Assembly (NCBI RefSeq): GCF_013155385.1
Contig: NZ_JABJUQ010000007.1
Location: 373,001-437,000, forward strand
Length of the DNA: 64,000 nucleotides
Source: Bacillus sp. WMMC1349
GTDB taxonomy: Bacteria; Bacillota; Bacilli; Bacillales; Bacillaceae
Reading direction: 5' to 3'
Part shown: piece after piece, positions 21,658 through 29,966 of the stretch
How positions within the stretch are numbered: position 1 is the first letter of the stretch
Layout of the letters: each line of letters begins with the position of its first letter
Translations under genes and position numbers: made by a program
The notes under the pieces: model-generated
Told to the model about the DNA's origin: nothing
Seen by the model: the letters and a program-made list of their open reading frames with translations, nothing else
Databases searched by the model: none

Positions 21658-22526
21658 TGTACATCCCCTCTTAATATGGTTTTCATTTGTGAAATCTCTT
21701 GTTGTAATTCTTTCATTTTCTCTAAATAATCAAGGAGAGCCTCAATTAAGAACATCCGAGGCTCTTCAGCAAACAATTCTTCTTCAAGTAAGGCAACTGT
21801 AGATAATAAATCTTTGTGATTTACATGTGAAGTGATCAAGCCTTTTATTTGCTGTAAATGACTAGCTAGCAGTTCTTCTTTTTGAGGATAGTGGGGTGTT
21901 ATCGAACTGTTGTAGCTGGCAATCATCTCTTCATTTAATAAAGAATTATGACCGCTTGATTTCTCCACATACAAATCTAATACAGTTAAAATGAAGTGGG
22001 GAATGGCATCAATATCCGGTTTTGTTTTTTTGCCGGTCACTAAGAAATAAAATTCCCTCATCAGCCCATGGAAGATCATCACTAGGTCCCATATAAACGG
22101 CTTCACTTTATCTCCATACGCTTGAATGATCGAATCTTTGTGCCAACAGATGATCATTGACTTTGTCTGGCGAAGATGTTTTTTGAAGACTTTTGTGTTT
22201 GGAAATGAACCATCATCTGACATGAGATGAACCCATTGCCGGTTTTCTTTAAACTCCATGATTTCCAAAGCGATTTTTTTCGTTAGTTTTTCCCGCGGAG
22301 ATAAGCTTGAATCAGCATTTATTTTTGCCCCCTTTTTTAACATTTCCTCTTTTCTGAAGTTGGTCAATGCTAGTAAAAGGTCCTCTTTTGATTGAAATAA
22401 TTTATAAATGGAGGCTTTTGATATTTTGCACGCTTCAGCGATCGCCTGCATTGAAACGTTGTGATAACCTTTTTCGGTAAACAACTTTTTAGCAGCCTTG
22501 ATAATAGCTAATTTTTTCTCGTTCAT
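21654..22526 (-). CDS. ycnC: TetR-family repressor of the ycnB efflux gene
   Basis: A 290-residue regulator with an N-terminal TetR helix-turn-helix (about residues 5-50; LFTEKGYHNVSMQAIAEACKISKASIYKLFQSKEDLL) and a long helical ligand-binding part. It is longer than typical TetR proteins of about 200 residues, with a charged C-terminal extension. It is transcribed ahead of ycnB and probably represses both genes; a candidate operator lies upstream (22556-22565). GAAGGA precedes the ATG by 7 bases. Confidence 0.9.
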   Translation of the reverse strand: MNEKKLAIIKAAKKLFTEKGYHNVSMQAIAEACKISKASIYKLFQSKEDLLLALTNFRKEEMLKKGAKINADSSLSPREKLTKKIALEIMEFKENRQWVHLMSDDGSFPNTKVFKKHLRQTKSMIICWHKDSIIQAYGDKVKPFIWDLVMIFHGLMREFYFLVTGKKTKPDIDAIPHFILTVLDLYVEKSSGHNSLLNEEMIASYNSSITPHYPQKEELLASHLQQIKGLITSHVNHKDLLSTVALLEEELFAEEPRMFLIEALLDYLEKMKELQQEISQMKTILRGDVQ

Positions 22527-22555
22527 GCTAGTGTCCTTCTCTCAAAAAAGATAAA

Positions 22556-22565
22556 ACTCATGAGT
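22556..22565. promoter_or_regulatory. Candidate YcnC operator
   Basis: ACTCATGAGT is a perfect 10-bp palindrome 30 bp upstream of the ycnC start. AAAACTC/GAGTTTT half-sites flank it between about 22554 and 22586. TetR binding is inferred from position. Confidence 0.4.
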
Positions 22566-22654
22566 CACTAAAAAACCCAAGAGTTTTGATACGAGAATAT
22601 TAGCAGATTGATTTGGTGTTAGTCAATGATTTTAGCTTATGATGACAAAAGAAC

Positions 22655-22841
22655 GGGGCTGTCCTGAAAGTCGTGTGGCTGAATAAAAATGGGGGAATTT
22701 GCTCGCTTTCCGCGGGCGATCCGCGAGCCTCCTCGGAGCTCGTTCCTTGCTCCTCTTGGGTCTCGCCTGGCTCGCTGTTTCCGCAGGAGTCTCGCAATTC
22801 CCCCTGATTTATGTTGAAAAAGGACTTTTTAGACAGCTCCG
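22655..22841. repeat. Dispersed imperfect-palindrome repeat, long form (copy 2)
   Basis: About 187 bp, nearly identical to the copy at 584-769 including the GC-rich centre and both degenerate terminal inverted repeats. It lies between ycnC and nfrA2. The high identity of copies 22 kb apart suggests recent spread or gene conversion. Confidence 0.9.
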
Positions 22842-22852
22842 AGAGATGAAGG

Positions 22853-23590
22853 TTATTTCAATTTAAATCCCTGTTTTTCAAGCATCATCCGAATGTCGGG
22901 ATAGTAGACGCGGTTGTAATAAGAGGTAATCCCTTGTGACCAGTTTCTTAATTCCTGCCCATTTGTACGTTCTTTCATATATTCAGCTATTTCATCATCA
23001 TATTCATCGATCTGTGCTTTTAAATCGCGTTGATATGTTTCATGATGGATGACCGCTTCTTGAGGCAAGCGTGGTTTTTTAGCAGAACGGTTTGCCGGAT
23101 GTCCAATGACAAGTCCTGATACTGGAAATACATATTTCGGAATATCGAGCAGTTCGATGAGTTCCACAGCTTGACCGCGTACAGCCCCAATCGGTACGAT
23201 GCCAAGTCCCATAGATTCAGCGGCTGTCATCGCATTTGCCAGGGCAATTCCGACGTCACAGGCTCCAACGAGGATGGATTCAATCCCATCTGTAATAGCG
23301 AGCTCTTCACCATTTTTCTCTAAAGCAATCTTTGCTCGATTGAAATCTGCGCAAAATAGAAGAAAGACAGGAGCCTCTTCAATCCAAGGTTGACCGCCGG
23401 CAAGTTCGGCGATTTTCTTTTTCCGTTCCTTCTCCTGAACAGTAATAACGGTAACTTGTTGACCATTAATCGAAGTCGGAGCAGCCTGTACAGATTGGAT
23501 GATACTGTCAAGCTGTGTTTTACTTACCGGTTCATCCGTATAGCTGCGAATGGATCTGTGATCTGTTAATGTTTTTAAAACGTCATTCAT
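22853..23590 (-). CDS. nfrA2: NADPH-dependent FMN oxidoreductase (nitroreductase), NfrA2 type
   Basis: A 245-residue flavoprotein of the nitroreductase family that reduces FMN, nitro compounds or quinones with NAD(P)H. DHRSIRSYTDEPV (residues 10-22) is the FMN-phosphate-binding motif; AAPTSINGQQVTV, GLGIVPIGAVRG and the C-terminal NWSQGITSYYNR are conserved. The ATG at 23590 is chosen because AAGGA precedes it and B. subtilis YcnD starts the same way; a further 23 in-frame residues upstream lie inside ycnE. The start overlaps the ycnE stop by 8 bases, so the two are co-translated. Confidence 0.93.
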   Translation of the reverse strand: MNDVLKTLTDHRSIRSYTDEPVSKTQLDSIIQSVQAAPTSINGQQVTVITVQEKERKKKIAELAGGQPWIEEAPVFLLFCADFNRAKIALEKNGEELAITDGIESILVGACDVGIALANAMTAAESMGLGIVPIGAVRGQAVELIELLDIPKYVFPVSGLVIGHPANRSAKKPRLPQEAVIHHETYQRDLKAQIDEYDDEIAEYMKERTNGQELRNWSQGITSYYNRVYYPDIRMMLEKQGFKLK

Positions 23591-23882
23591 ATGTATGGAT
23601 TCCTTTCTCAGTACGTATAATTTGAAGCGGTTCTGCCAAAGTGTCAGTTGATGAGCCAATAAAGGATTGAAAATGTTCTGTTTGTTGATGAGCTAAAAGT
23701 GCTTTTTCGTCTTCCCATTGTTCAAGCATGACAAAGTGATTTGGGTTTTCTGTATTTTCAAATAGCTGGTATTGCGTATTTCCCGTCTCTTTTCGTGAAC
23801 TCTCGAGAAGGGTTTGAATTCCATTCAAAAAAGATTGACGTTTTTCCGGTTTGACATTCATATAAGCCTGCAAGATAATCAT
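23583..23882 (-). CDS. ycnE: ABM-family heme-degrading/quinol monooxygenase-like protein
   Basis: A 99-residue dimeric alpha-beta barrel (antibiotic biosynthesis monooxygenase) domain protein. Landmarks are MIILQAYMNVKPEKRQSFLNG at the N-terminus and NPNHFVMLEQWEDEKALLAHQ in the middle. Members oxidise quinols or other aromatics without a bound cofactor. It is co-transcribed with the flavin reductase nfrA2, which suggests a two-part detoxification or redox unit. The substrate is unknown. It is divergent from the ArsR gene yczG. Confidence 0.88.
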   Translation of the reverse strand: MIILQAYMNVKPEKRQSFLNGIQTLLESSRKETGNTQYQLFENTENPNHFVMLEQWEDEKALLAHQQTEHFQSFIGSSTDTLAEPLQIIRTEKGIHTYE

Positions 23883-23909
23883 AAGTTTCTTCCTCCATTA
23901 TGACCAATT

Positions 23910-23927
23910 GTTCGATGTTCATCGAAC
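23910..23927. promoter_or_regulatory. Perfect palindrome between ycnE and yczG
   Basis: GTTCGATG and CATCGAAC flank a 2-base centre (TT). It sits 28 bp upstream of the ycnE start in the divergent gap and is a candidate operator for YczG or another local regulator. Confidence 0.5.
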
Positions 23928-24022
23928 TGATTGAATCGTATCATTCACTAGAGTGATTTGGCAACCATTTTGCTTGCTAGAGAACAATTGTTTTCAAGTT
24001 AGGGTTATGATACATTTAACCC

Positions 24023-24319
24023 ATGAAAACATATAAAATGACGTTAACTTCTATTTTACATGCTTTGAACGATCCGATCAGATTGGAAATTGTCAAATGT
24101 TTGTCAAAAACAACCGAAAAAACGTGCGGCGCATATTCCAATATTCATGTTGCAAAATCGACGTTGTCCCACCACTTCAAAGTACTAAGGGAAGCGGGCA
24201 TTATTAAGGTGCGAATTGAAGGAAAGCATCACTATTATTCACTTTGTAAAGATGAGATCGAACGTCAATTTCCAGGGTTGCTGAAAGCCATTCTTCAGGT
24301 TGAAAAAGAGCGATGGTAA
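24023..24319 (+). CDS. yczG: ArsR-family transcriptional regulator
   Basis: A 98-residue winged-helix repressor. It begins MTLTSILHALNDPIRLEIVKCLSK (from residue 5), and its recognition helix is in HVAKSTLSHHFKVLREAGIIKVRIEGKHHYYSL (about 45-77). No CxCxD-type metal motif is seen; the two Cys residues (CLSKTTEKTCG) could be redox sensors. It is divergent from ycnE-nfrA2 and probably represses them. No ribosome binding site precedes the ATG, and a TATGAT -10 at 24006-24011 would start transcription within a few bases of it, suggesting a nearly leaderless mRNA. Confidence 0.88.
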   Translation: MKTYKMTLTSILHALNDPIRLEIVKCLSKTTEKTCGAYSNIHVAKSTLSHHFKVLREAGIIKVRIEGKHHYYSLCKDEIERQFPGLLKAILQVEKERW

Positions 24320-24469
24320 CGAAATTTTTATTGAAATTCACGGATTTCTCACTTAAACATATAATTGGAAAACAGCAGGTTGATTTGCTATCCTCTTAAG
24401 ACTACCTTTTATATCCGGGCACTTGCTCGGTGTAATTGAGTATTTGAGAAACAGGGGAGAGGATTTGAA

Positions 24470-25864
24470 TTGACTAGTAGATTAGAAGTATTTAACCCAG
24501 CGACAGGAGAAAAAATTCGGTCTGTTCCCGAGCAATCCGCTCAGCAAGTCAAAGAATCCATCGAACGATCACATCGAGCGTTTCAACAATGGTCGAAAAC
24601 CTCGGCAACACATCGAGCTTCATTGTTAAAAAAATGGTTCGATCTCATTGGCGAACATCAAAAGGAATTGGCGAAAATCATTACGCTTGAGAATGGAAAA
24701 CCATATCAAGAAGCGCTTGGTGAAGTCACGTATGCGGCGGGGTATATCGAATGGTATGCAGAGGAAGCTAAGCGTGTTTATGGAAGGACAGTTCCTGCAT
24801 CTGTTACAAATAAACGGATTATCGTCACACGTCAGGCTGTCGGTCCGGTTGCGGCAATTACGCCATGGAACTTTCCTGCGGCAATGATTACGAGGAAAGC
24901 GGCACCAGCTTTGGCAGCAGGCTGCACCTTTATCATAAAGCCTGCTCCTGATACACCACTGACCGCGCTTGAACTGGTACGCCTTGGACATGTTGCTGGT
25001 ATTCCAGCAGATGTTTTACAGTGTGTCATTGGTGATGGAGAAGAGATAGGCTCTATTTTTACAAACCATCCTTTCATTCGCAAAATCACATTCACAGGAT
25101 CTACACCAGTCGGTAAGCAATTGATGAAAAACAGTGCCTCTACGGTAAAGCATCTATCTATGGAGCTTGGCGGTCATGCGCCATTGATCGTTGATCAGGA
25201 TGCTAATATTGATCTGGCAGTCAAACAGACAATGCTTTCTAAATTTAGAAATGCTGGACAAACTTGTGTATGTGCAAACCGGCTGATCGTCCATGAATCA
25301 ATTAAAGATCGGTTTGCTGATCGACTCAATCAGGAAGTTGCTAAGTTAAAAGTAGGGAACGGTCTTGAAGAAGGTATTTCAGTCGGTCCCATTATTAATC
25401 AAAAGGGTTTCCAAAAAATCGTTGAGCAAATCAATGATGCGGTTGATAAGGGTGCAAATGTGTTGATCGGTGCGAAATATGATGTTGATGATGAAAAATC
25501 GTGTTATTTTGTTCATCCGACTGTCTTAACGAATGTCGATCTTTCAATGAAAATCATGCATGAGGAAACATTTGGTCCAGTTGCACCAATTATTACTTTT
25601 CAAACATTGGAAGAAGCCATTAAACTGGCTAATGATACTCCATACGGTTTAGCTGCTTATTTCTTTACGGAAAATTACCGCCGTGGCATTTATTTGTCAG
25701 AACAGCTTGATTATGGGATTGTCGGCTGGAATGATGGTGGACCGTCAACCGTACAGGCGCCATTTGGCGGGATGAAAGAAAGCGGAATTGGACGTGAAGG
25801 TGGACAGGAAGGAATAGAACCTTACTTAGAAACAAAATATTTGTCGATCGGATTGGATCAATAA
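24470..25864 (+). CDS. gabD: Succinate-semialdehyde dehydrogenase (NAD(P)+)
   Basis: A 464-residue aldehyde dehydrogenase that oxidises succinate semialdehyde to succinate, the last step of GABA breakdown. The catalytic residues are Glu232 (SMELGGHAP) and Cys266 ([12 protein letters not shown]), 34 apart as is usual; [23 protein letters not shown] and FTGSTPVGK bind cofactor. The second Cys after the catalytic one (C-V-C) is typical of GabD and can form a redox switch. The TTG start at 24470 has GGGGAGAGG upstream. In B. subtilis gabD follows gabR and gabT; neither is here, so it stands alone. A strong hairpin follows. Confidence 0.93.
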   Translation: MTSRLEVFNPATGEKIRSVPEQSAQQVKESIERSHRAFQQWSKTSATHRASLLKKWFDLIGEHQKELAKIITLENGKPYQEALGEVTYAAGYIEWYAEEAKRVYGRTVPASVTNKRIIVTRQAVGPVAAITPWNFPAAMITRKAAPALAAGCTFIIKPAPDTPLTALELVRLGHVAGIPADVLQCVIGDGEEIGSIFTNHPFIRKITFTGSTPVGKQLMKNSASTVKHLSMELGGHAPLIVDQDANIDLAVKQTMLSKFRNAGQTCVCANRLIVHESIKDRFADRLNQEVAKLKVGNGLEEGISVGPIINQKGFQKIVEQINDAVDKGANVLIGAKYDVDDEKSCYFVHPTVLTNVDLSMKIMHEETFGPVAPIITFQTLEEAIKLANDTPYGLAAYFFTENYRRGIYLSEQLDYGIVGWNDGGPSTVQAPFGGMKESGIGREGGQEGIEPYLETKYLSIGLDQ

Positions 25865-25870
25865 GTGTGG

Positions 25871-25909
25871 AAAACACCTTCTGAATCACATAGATTCGGA
25901 AGGTGTTTT
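25871..25909 (+). terminator. Terminator after gabD
   Basis: A 17-bp stem with AAAACACCTTCTGAATC (25871-25887) against GATTCGGAAGGTGTTTT (25893-25909), one wobble pair. Confidence 0.9.
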
Positions 25910-25945
25910 GATATTCTCGGGTAACCTTGGCTAGAGGTCAACCGC

Positions 25946-26689
25946 TTAATTATTTAATAGACGAGAAAGAATTCTTAGTATTCTTAGGACTTCTACATAG
26001 ACCCAGACAATAGATATCATAAGTCCCAATGCAAAGTACCACTCCATATATTGAGGGAGTCCTTCATTTGCTCCATCATCGATCATCCGGAAATCAACGA
26101 GCAGATTACTTGCGGCAACAAATAGACAGAAAACACCAATTCCTAAGGTGATCCAGCTGCCTCCAAAGATCAAGCTTCCAGATGCAACATGTAACGACAT
26201 TAACAGTAATTCAATGCAATAAAATAATGCAATTCCGATCGTTAGTCCAGTAATCAATTTCACAAAACCATTTGAAACTCGGAGGACTTTTGCTCTGTAT
26301 AGAATGAACAAAGTGAAAAAAATTACAGCTGTAATGATGAATGCTTCAAGCATAAATTCGTTGAATAGTGTAAAGGAGCCTAGTACAATTCCTTCGGCGA
26401 TGGCATAAATCGGTGCCAAAACAGGACTCCACTGCGGTTTAAAGCATGAAATGATAACGATTAAAAAGGCAATAAAGGCCATAATGCCAATCATAGGACC
26501 AAAAGTTAAATGATAAGTCGTCATATACCATGCAGTCCCTATGAAACTTAAAAACATAATAATGAATAATAAACCGGTCTTTTGCAAGGCCCCGCTTTGA
26601 GTCATTAGACCGTCATTTTCGACACCTATTTGATTTTCCCATCTATTTAGAGATAATGCTGGATTACTAGTCGTTCTATTTCTAATCAA
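25946..26689 (-). CDS. Bax inhibitor-1/YccA-like membrane protein
   Basis: A 247-residue protein with about 7 helices. The cytosolic N-terminus has the short RTTSNPALSLNRWENQ segment typical of the PF12811-type Bax-inhibitor-like family, and the C-terminal part has NLLVDFRMIDDGANEGLPQYMEWYFALGL, with conserved acidic residues (D-F-x-x-I-D-x-G) thought to control calcium leak in this superfamily. The TTG start at 26689 is preferred because AAAGGTAGG lies 7-8 bases upstream; an in-frame GTG further out (26710) would overlap that site. It stands alone. Cellular role in Bacillus is unknown. Confidence 0.85.
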   Translation of the reverse strand: MIRNRTTSNPALSLNRWENQIGVENDGLMTQSGALQKTGLLFIIMFLSFIGTAWYMTTYHLTFGPMIGIMAFIAFLIVIISCFKPQWSPVLAPIYAIAEGIVLGSFTLFNEFMLEAFIITAVIFFTLFILYRAKVLRVSNGFVKLITGLTIGIALFYCIELLLMSLHVASGSLIFGGSWITLGIGVFCLFVAASNLLVDFRMIDDGANEGLPQYMEWYFALGLMISIVWVYVEVLRILRILSRLLNN

Positions 26690-26876
26690 AATACGTTTCC
26701 TACCTTTCACAATATGTAAATAGCTAATTTTAATTTCTGTCTATTTAAAACGATCCTCCTTCTAAATTTCCTGTCTAGACCATAGTCATTTTATAACAAT
26801 AACTCATGTTATGCACCTGAAATCCGTTGAAATATCAAGAATAAGTAAAAGAGACTATGTCCTATTACCTATAAAA

Positions 26877-26910
26877 ATTCAGACGATATGGATAAACATA
26901 TCGTCTGAAT
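26877..26910 (-). terminator. Terminator of the ycnKJI operon
   Basis: A perfect 14-bp stem, ATTCAGACGATATG (26877-26890) with CATATCGTCTGAAT (26897-26910), followed on the minus strand by TTTTTATAGG. Confidence 0.92.
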
Positions 26911-26916
26911 CAAATA

Positions 26917-27549
26917 TTATGATTTTTTTCTGCGAATCGTCACGATTAAGGCAATGCCTCCAAGCAGCACGGCAAGGATCGAAAGAATAAGAGAAGCGGT
27001 TTGAATCCCTTGATTTCCTGCGGATTCCTCTACTGGGCTTTCTTTTGTTGCTGCACCATGTTCATTTACCGTTTCCTGACCGAGTTTAGAAGCATTGACA
27101 ATGTTTGTTAAAGCGTGCGGAGTATCGGCATTTTCGTCACCGGTCCATTCGACGATACTTCCGTCTTTGTAATATTGATAGGCATCCCAAGCCGCTTTTT
27201 GTTCTTTGTCAGGGTTTTTGGCAGTGAAAGTAAACTGTTGAAACTCGCCAGGTTTTATACCGCCGTTCTTTGCTTCCCAAGTCACTCTTATCACTTTTCC
27301 GTTTTTTCCTGTTTCTGAAATGACTTTCCAACCTTGAACTGGTTCATACTGCTGAAATTCAACACCTTTTGGCATACTGAGAACCACTTTTGTTGTTGCA
27401 ATGTTTTTTTCAACAGGAACTTTCATTGTATACGTCTCCCATGAACCTGTCGCAGATTCTTTTGGTTTTATCGTAACATGGGCGCTGGCTGGTACGGTAA
27501 AAAGCAGAAATACAGCAATGATTGCACTTAAACAGATCGTTTTTTTCAT
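26917..27549 (-). CDS. ycnI: Copper-binding membrane-anchored protein, DUF1775
   Basis: A 210-residue exported protein. A signal peptide (about 1-23, ending PASA) exposes a mature N-terminus HVTIKPKESATGSWETYTMKVP, with the first His available for a mononuclear copper site as known for YcnI-domain proteins; a Trp (SWETYTM) that completes such sites is also present. The DUF1775 domain spans about 24-155, and a C-terminal helix (about 183-205) with KKS anchors it. ATG 27549 is used; the earlier TTG is too close to GGAG. It is last in the ycnK-ycnJ-ycnI copper operon and may pass copper to YcnJ. Confidence 0.92.
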   Translation of the reverse strand: MKKTICLSAIIAVFLLFTVPASAHVTIKPKESATGSWETYTMKVPVEKNIATTKVVLSMPKGVEFQQYEPVQGWKVISETGKNGKVIRVTWEAKNGGIKPGEFQQFTFTAKNPDKEQKAAWDAYQYYKDGSIVEWTGDENADTPHALTNIVNASKLGQETVNEHGAATKESPVEESAGNQGIQTASLILSILAVLLGGIALIVTIRRKKS

Positions 27550-27554
27550 TATGA

Positions 27555-29198
27555 TCAATACTCCTTTTTGTTTGTTTTGACATTAAAAACAGTTTTGATT
27601 TCAGTAAATGATGCAGTTAAACCATGAACACGAATTTTCCAGAGACCTTCTTCATTCATGTTTAAATATTTTGAACGGAAGATTCCTTGTTTATTTTTGG
27701 CCAAGTTGAAGGTGCTTTCTTGTTTATCTCCGAAAAGGCTAGTTTTGCTGATTGTCAATTCGATTTTTTGAATATCTTTGCTGATTTCTCCATTACGGTT
27801 TCTGACCCTGACTTCAAACGTATTTGAGCCTGGTATGTTCGGGCTGATTCCAAGAGATAGTGTTTCCCCGTTTTCTAGCTGTTTCGTCTCGTTAAACGGC
27901 AGTGGAAGGGGCGCATGTGGACTAGGAATATTGGTAAAAACAGCTGTTGTCATTAGAATAAGGAGCCCAATCAACCATTCTGCTTTGATCGTTTCTGCTC
28001 GTACGTGTTTCGGTTTTTTTCTGAAACGGACATAGTGAAATGTCCCAAGCCCAATCATTAAACAGAAGAGTGCCAATTTGATCAGCAGAGCTTTTCCATA
28101 ATAGGTCGTAAAAAGATTGTTTAATGTGTGAACGATAAAAAAGCTGTTAATGAAACCTGAGAATACAAGTAGTCCTGCTGAACACAATGCCCAAGGTGAA
28201 AAGCGACGAATCGCTTCCCAAATGTGGGACCTGTCTGATTTTACCCAGTCCTTTCCAAACAATAAAGCGATGACCGCCAATCCTCCCACCCAAACAGAGG
28301 CTGATCCTAAGTGAACAAAGTCCAGGATGATTGTCATCATCCTCGAACTTGTTGAAGCTGCATGACCAGAAAGCGATTTGACAAATAAGAGGCCAATAAG
28401 CGGGATGATGTTCAGCACATAACTTGTTTTCCATGTAAAAACAAAAAGGACAATGAGCAAGCCAATATTGATCATCCATAATGTTCCGCCTGTTGTGTAC
28501 AGTAATGTTTCTTTTAGCAGATTCGGTTGAAAAGCTTCATTCCAAGCAACACCGGCATTTGCTTTTGTTTGAAGTGGAAGCTGAATGAGCAGACCTGCTC
28601 CAATCAGGACTAGAGCCATCTTCATCAGCCGTTGAATACGCCGCTTCATCTGTTGAGACAAGCCCATGATGGGGCGATACCAAACAAGCTGAAAGAGAAT
28701 CAAACCCATCAAAAAAGAAAATCCTGTGTAAAGAAGTACACGTTCGATGATGGTGTCTGCTTTCGGAAGCTGATTTGCAGCCGTACTTTGCTCACCTTTT
28801 GGCAGACTGCCTTGAATTTTTCCAACACTAAAAGGGATTGTCCCTGAGACCGGATGTCCGTCAGCAGAAACAGCTCTCCATTCAGCCGAATAAATATCAT
28901 CTTTTAAGTGTTGCTGGAGTTTTGTTTTCAACACTTTTGCGTTTTTCGGGTCAATTATGGTTTGTCCTTGATCAACGCGTTCACCTGAAGAATCTCTGAC
29001 AATAATGGAATGAAATCCCTCCTGAATCACTTCGTTAAACTCAAGTTTGATCTCGGAAGGTGCTTTATTCAGTTCTTGATTTTCTAGAGGTGTTGAATTG
29101 ACGATGTAAGCGTGTGCGAAAGCGGTTTTGGGAATAATAAAAAAACAAACAATCATCATGATCCAGAGCGTTGCTTTTTTTCTAACCATGTTATTCAT
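27555..29198 (-). CDS. ycnJ: CopC-CopD fusion copper import protein
   Basis: A 547-residue protein. A signal peptide (about 1-28) is followed by an extracytoplasmic CopC-like domain (about 29-125; HAYIVNSTPLENQELNKAPSEIKLEFNE with N-terminal His, and DGHPVSGTIPFSVG), then a CopD membrane domain of about 8 helices (about 145-425), and a C-terminal exported YtkA-like segment. It is proposed to bring copper into the cell under copper limitation. The start overlaps the ycnK stop by 8 bases, so the regulator, importer and YcnI are translated together. Confidence 0.94.
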   Translation of the reverse strand: MNNMVRKKATLWIMMIVCFFIIPKTAFAHAYIVNSTPLENQELNKAPSEIKLEFNEVIQEGFHSIIVRDSSGERVDQGQTIIDPKNAKVLKTKLQQHLKDDIYSAEWRAVSADGHPVSGTIPFSVGKIQGSLPKGEQSTAANQLPKADTIIERVLLYTGFSFLMGLILFQLVWYRPIMGLSQQMKRRIQRLMKMALVLIGAGLLIQLPLQTKANAGVAWNEAFQPNLLKETLLYTTGGTLWMINIGLLIVLFVFTWKTSYVLNIIPLIGLLFVKSLSGHAASTSSRMMTIILDFVHLGSASVWVGGLAVIALLFGKDWVKSDRSHIWEAIRRFSPWALCSAGLLVFSGFINSFFIVHTLNNLFTTYYGKALLIKLALFCLMIGLGTFHYVRFRKKPKHVRAETIKAEWLIGLLILMTTAVFTNIPSPHAPLPLPFNETKQLENGETLSLGISPNIPGSNTFEVRVRNRNGEISKDIQKIELTISKTSLFGDKQESTFNLAKNKQGIFRSKYLNMNEEGLWKIRVHGLTASFTEIKTVFNVKTNKKEY

Positions 29199-29763
29199 TG
29201 TGACAGCAGCAGCTTTCTTTCATTTCCTTTTGAATCATCTGTGCAGCTTCGTCAAATGAGCAAATCATTCCGCCAAACCCTTTTTGAAACTTCTCAGCAT
29301 CAGTAACTGAGGCGAAACAGAGTGCCTGCGGTTGGCAACAATTTAAGTGAAGCTCAGCATGAAGTAGAAAAACGGCCATTTTGGCGCTGATCGTTATGTC
29401 TAATAAAAAATCACGGCAAATGATTTGTGACACATTTTCTTTTAATTTTTCATAGCCAAGCATTGCACAGTGAGCACAGCAAAACTGTTCAATCTGGCTG
29501 TCCGTTTTGACGATTTGTACAGATAGCCTTTGACTGAGCGGTTTCCCGCAAATGAAACAGATCTGTCCTGACGTCTGTTTGGCGCGGTTAATCGTAATTC
29601 CGCCCGCTGTTTTGATCAGCTGTCCCTTTTCGATGAGCGGCTTAATATCGCGATACACCGTCATTTCTGATACATTTAGCCTTTTAGAAATAACGGAAAT
29701 TTTGAGTGTTTCCTCTTCCTGAACCCATGTTAAAATTTGTTGCCTGCGTTTGATCGGTAACAT
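29191..29763 (-). CDS. ycnK: Copper-responsive DeoR/NosL-type repressor
   Basis: A 190-residue regulator. A DeoR-type winged helix occupies about residues 1-55 (RQQILTWVQEEETLKISVISKRLNVSEMTVYRDI). The C-terminal half is NosL-like, with Cys pairs that can bind copper: ICFICGKPLS, FCCAHCAMLGYE and the tail CCCHNE. In B. subtilis YcnK represses ycnJ when copper is present. It is the first gene of ycnK-ycnJ-ycnI and divergent from nasB; a perfect inverted repeat upstream (29844-29869) is a candidate operator. Confidence 0.92.
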   Translation of the reverse strand: MLPIKRRQQILTWVQEEETLKISVISKRLNVSEMTVYRDIKPLIEKGQLIKTAGGITINRAKQTSGQICFICGKPLSQRLSVQIVKTDSQIEQFCCAHCAMLGYEKLKENVSQIICRDFLLDITISAKMAVFLLHAELHLNCCQPQALCFASVTDAEKFQKGFGGMICSFDEAAQMIQKEMKESCCCHNE

Positions 29764-29843
29764 TCTCCTCCCCCTTCATTCTGCATGTCCCTATATAAGA
29801 TTAGTAGATAAATGGTAAAGATACAAGTGAAAAATGATAAAAA

Positions 29844-29869
29844 GTGTTAAAAAGTGTGATTTTTAACAC
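29844..29869. promoter_or_regulatory. Inverted repeat upstream of ycnK
   Basis: GTGTTAAAAA (29844-29853) and TTTTTAACAC (29860-29869) form perfect 10-bp arms around GTGTGA, 80 bp upstream of the ycnK start in the ycnK/nasB gap. Candidate YcnK operator; a nitrogen regulator is an alternative. Confidence 0.55.
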
Positions 29870-29891
29870 CATCATAAAGCGGTAATTTGTT

Positions 29892-29908
29892 TGTAAGAAA
29901 ATGTAACA
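29892..29908. promoter_or_regulatory. TnrA box upstream of nasB
   Basis: TGTAAGAAAATGTAACA fits the TnrA/GlnR consensus TGTNA-N7-TNACA exactly, 58 bp upstream of the nasB start. Activation under nitrogen limitation is inferred from the known B. subtilis nas regulation. Confidence 0.85.
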
Positions 29909-29966
29909 AGTTTAAATCACTGTACGACTCAATATGAAATAATAAGGTTTAAGAGGGGATGGGAAT

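Noticed and set aside
24380-24470. Sigma-54 promoter for gabD suggested by GGGCACTTGCTCGG
   Set aside because: The GGCAC and TTGC parts are adjacent rather than 5 bp apart.
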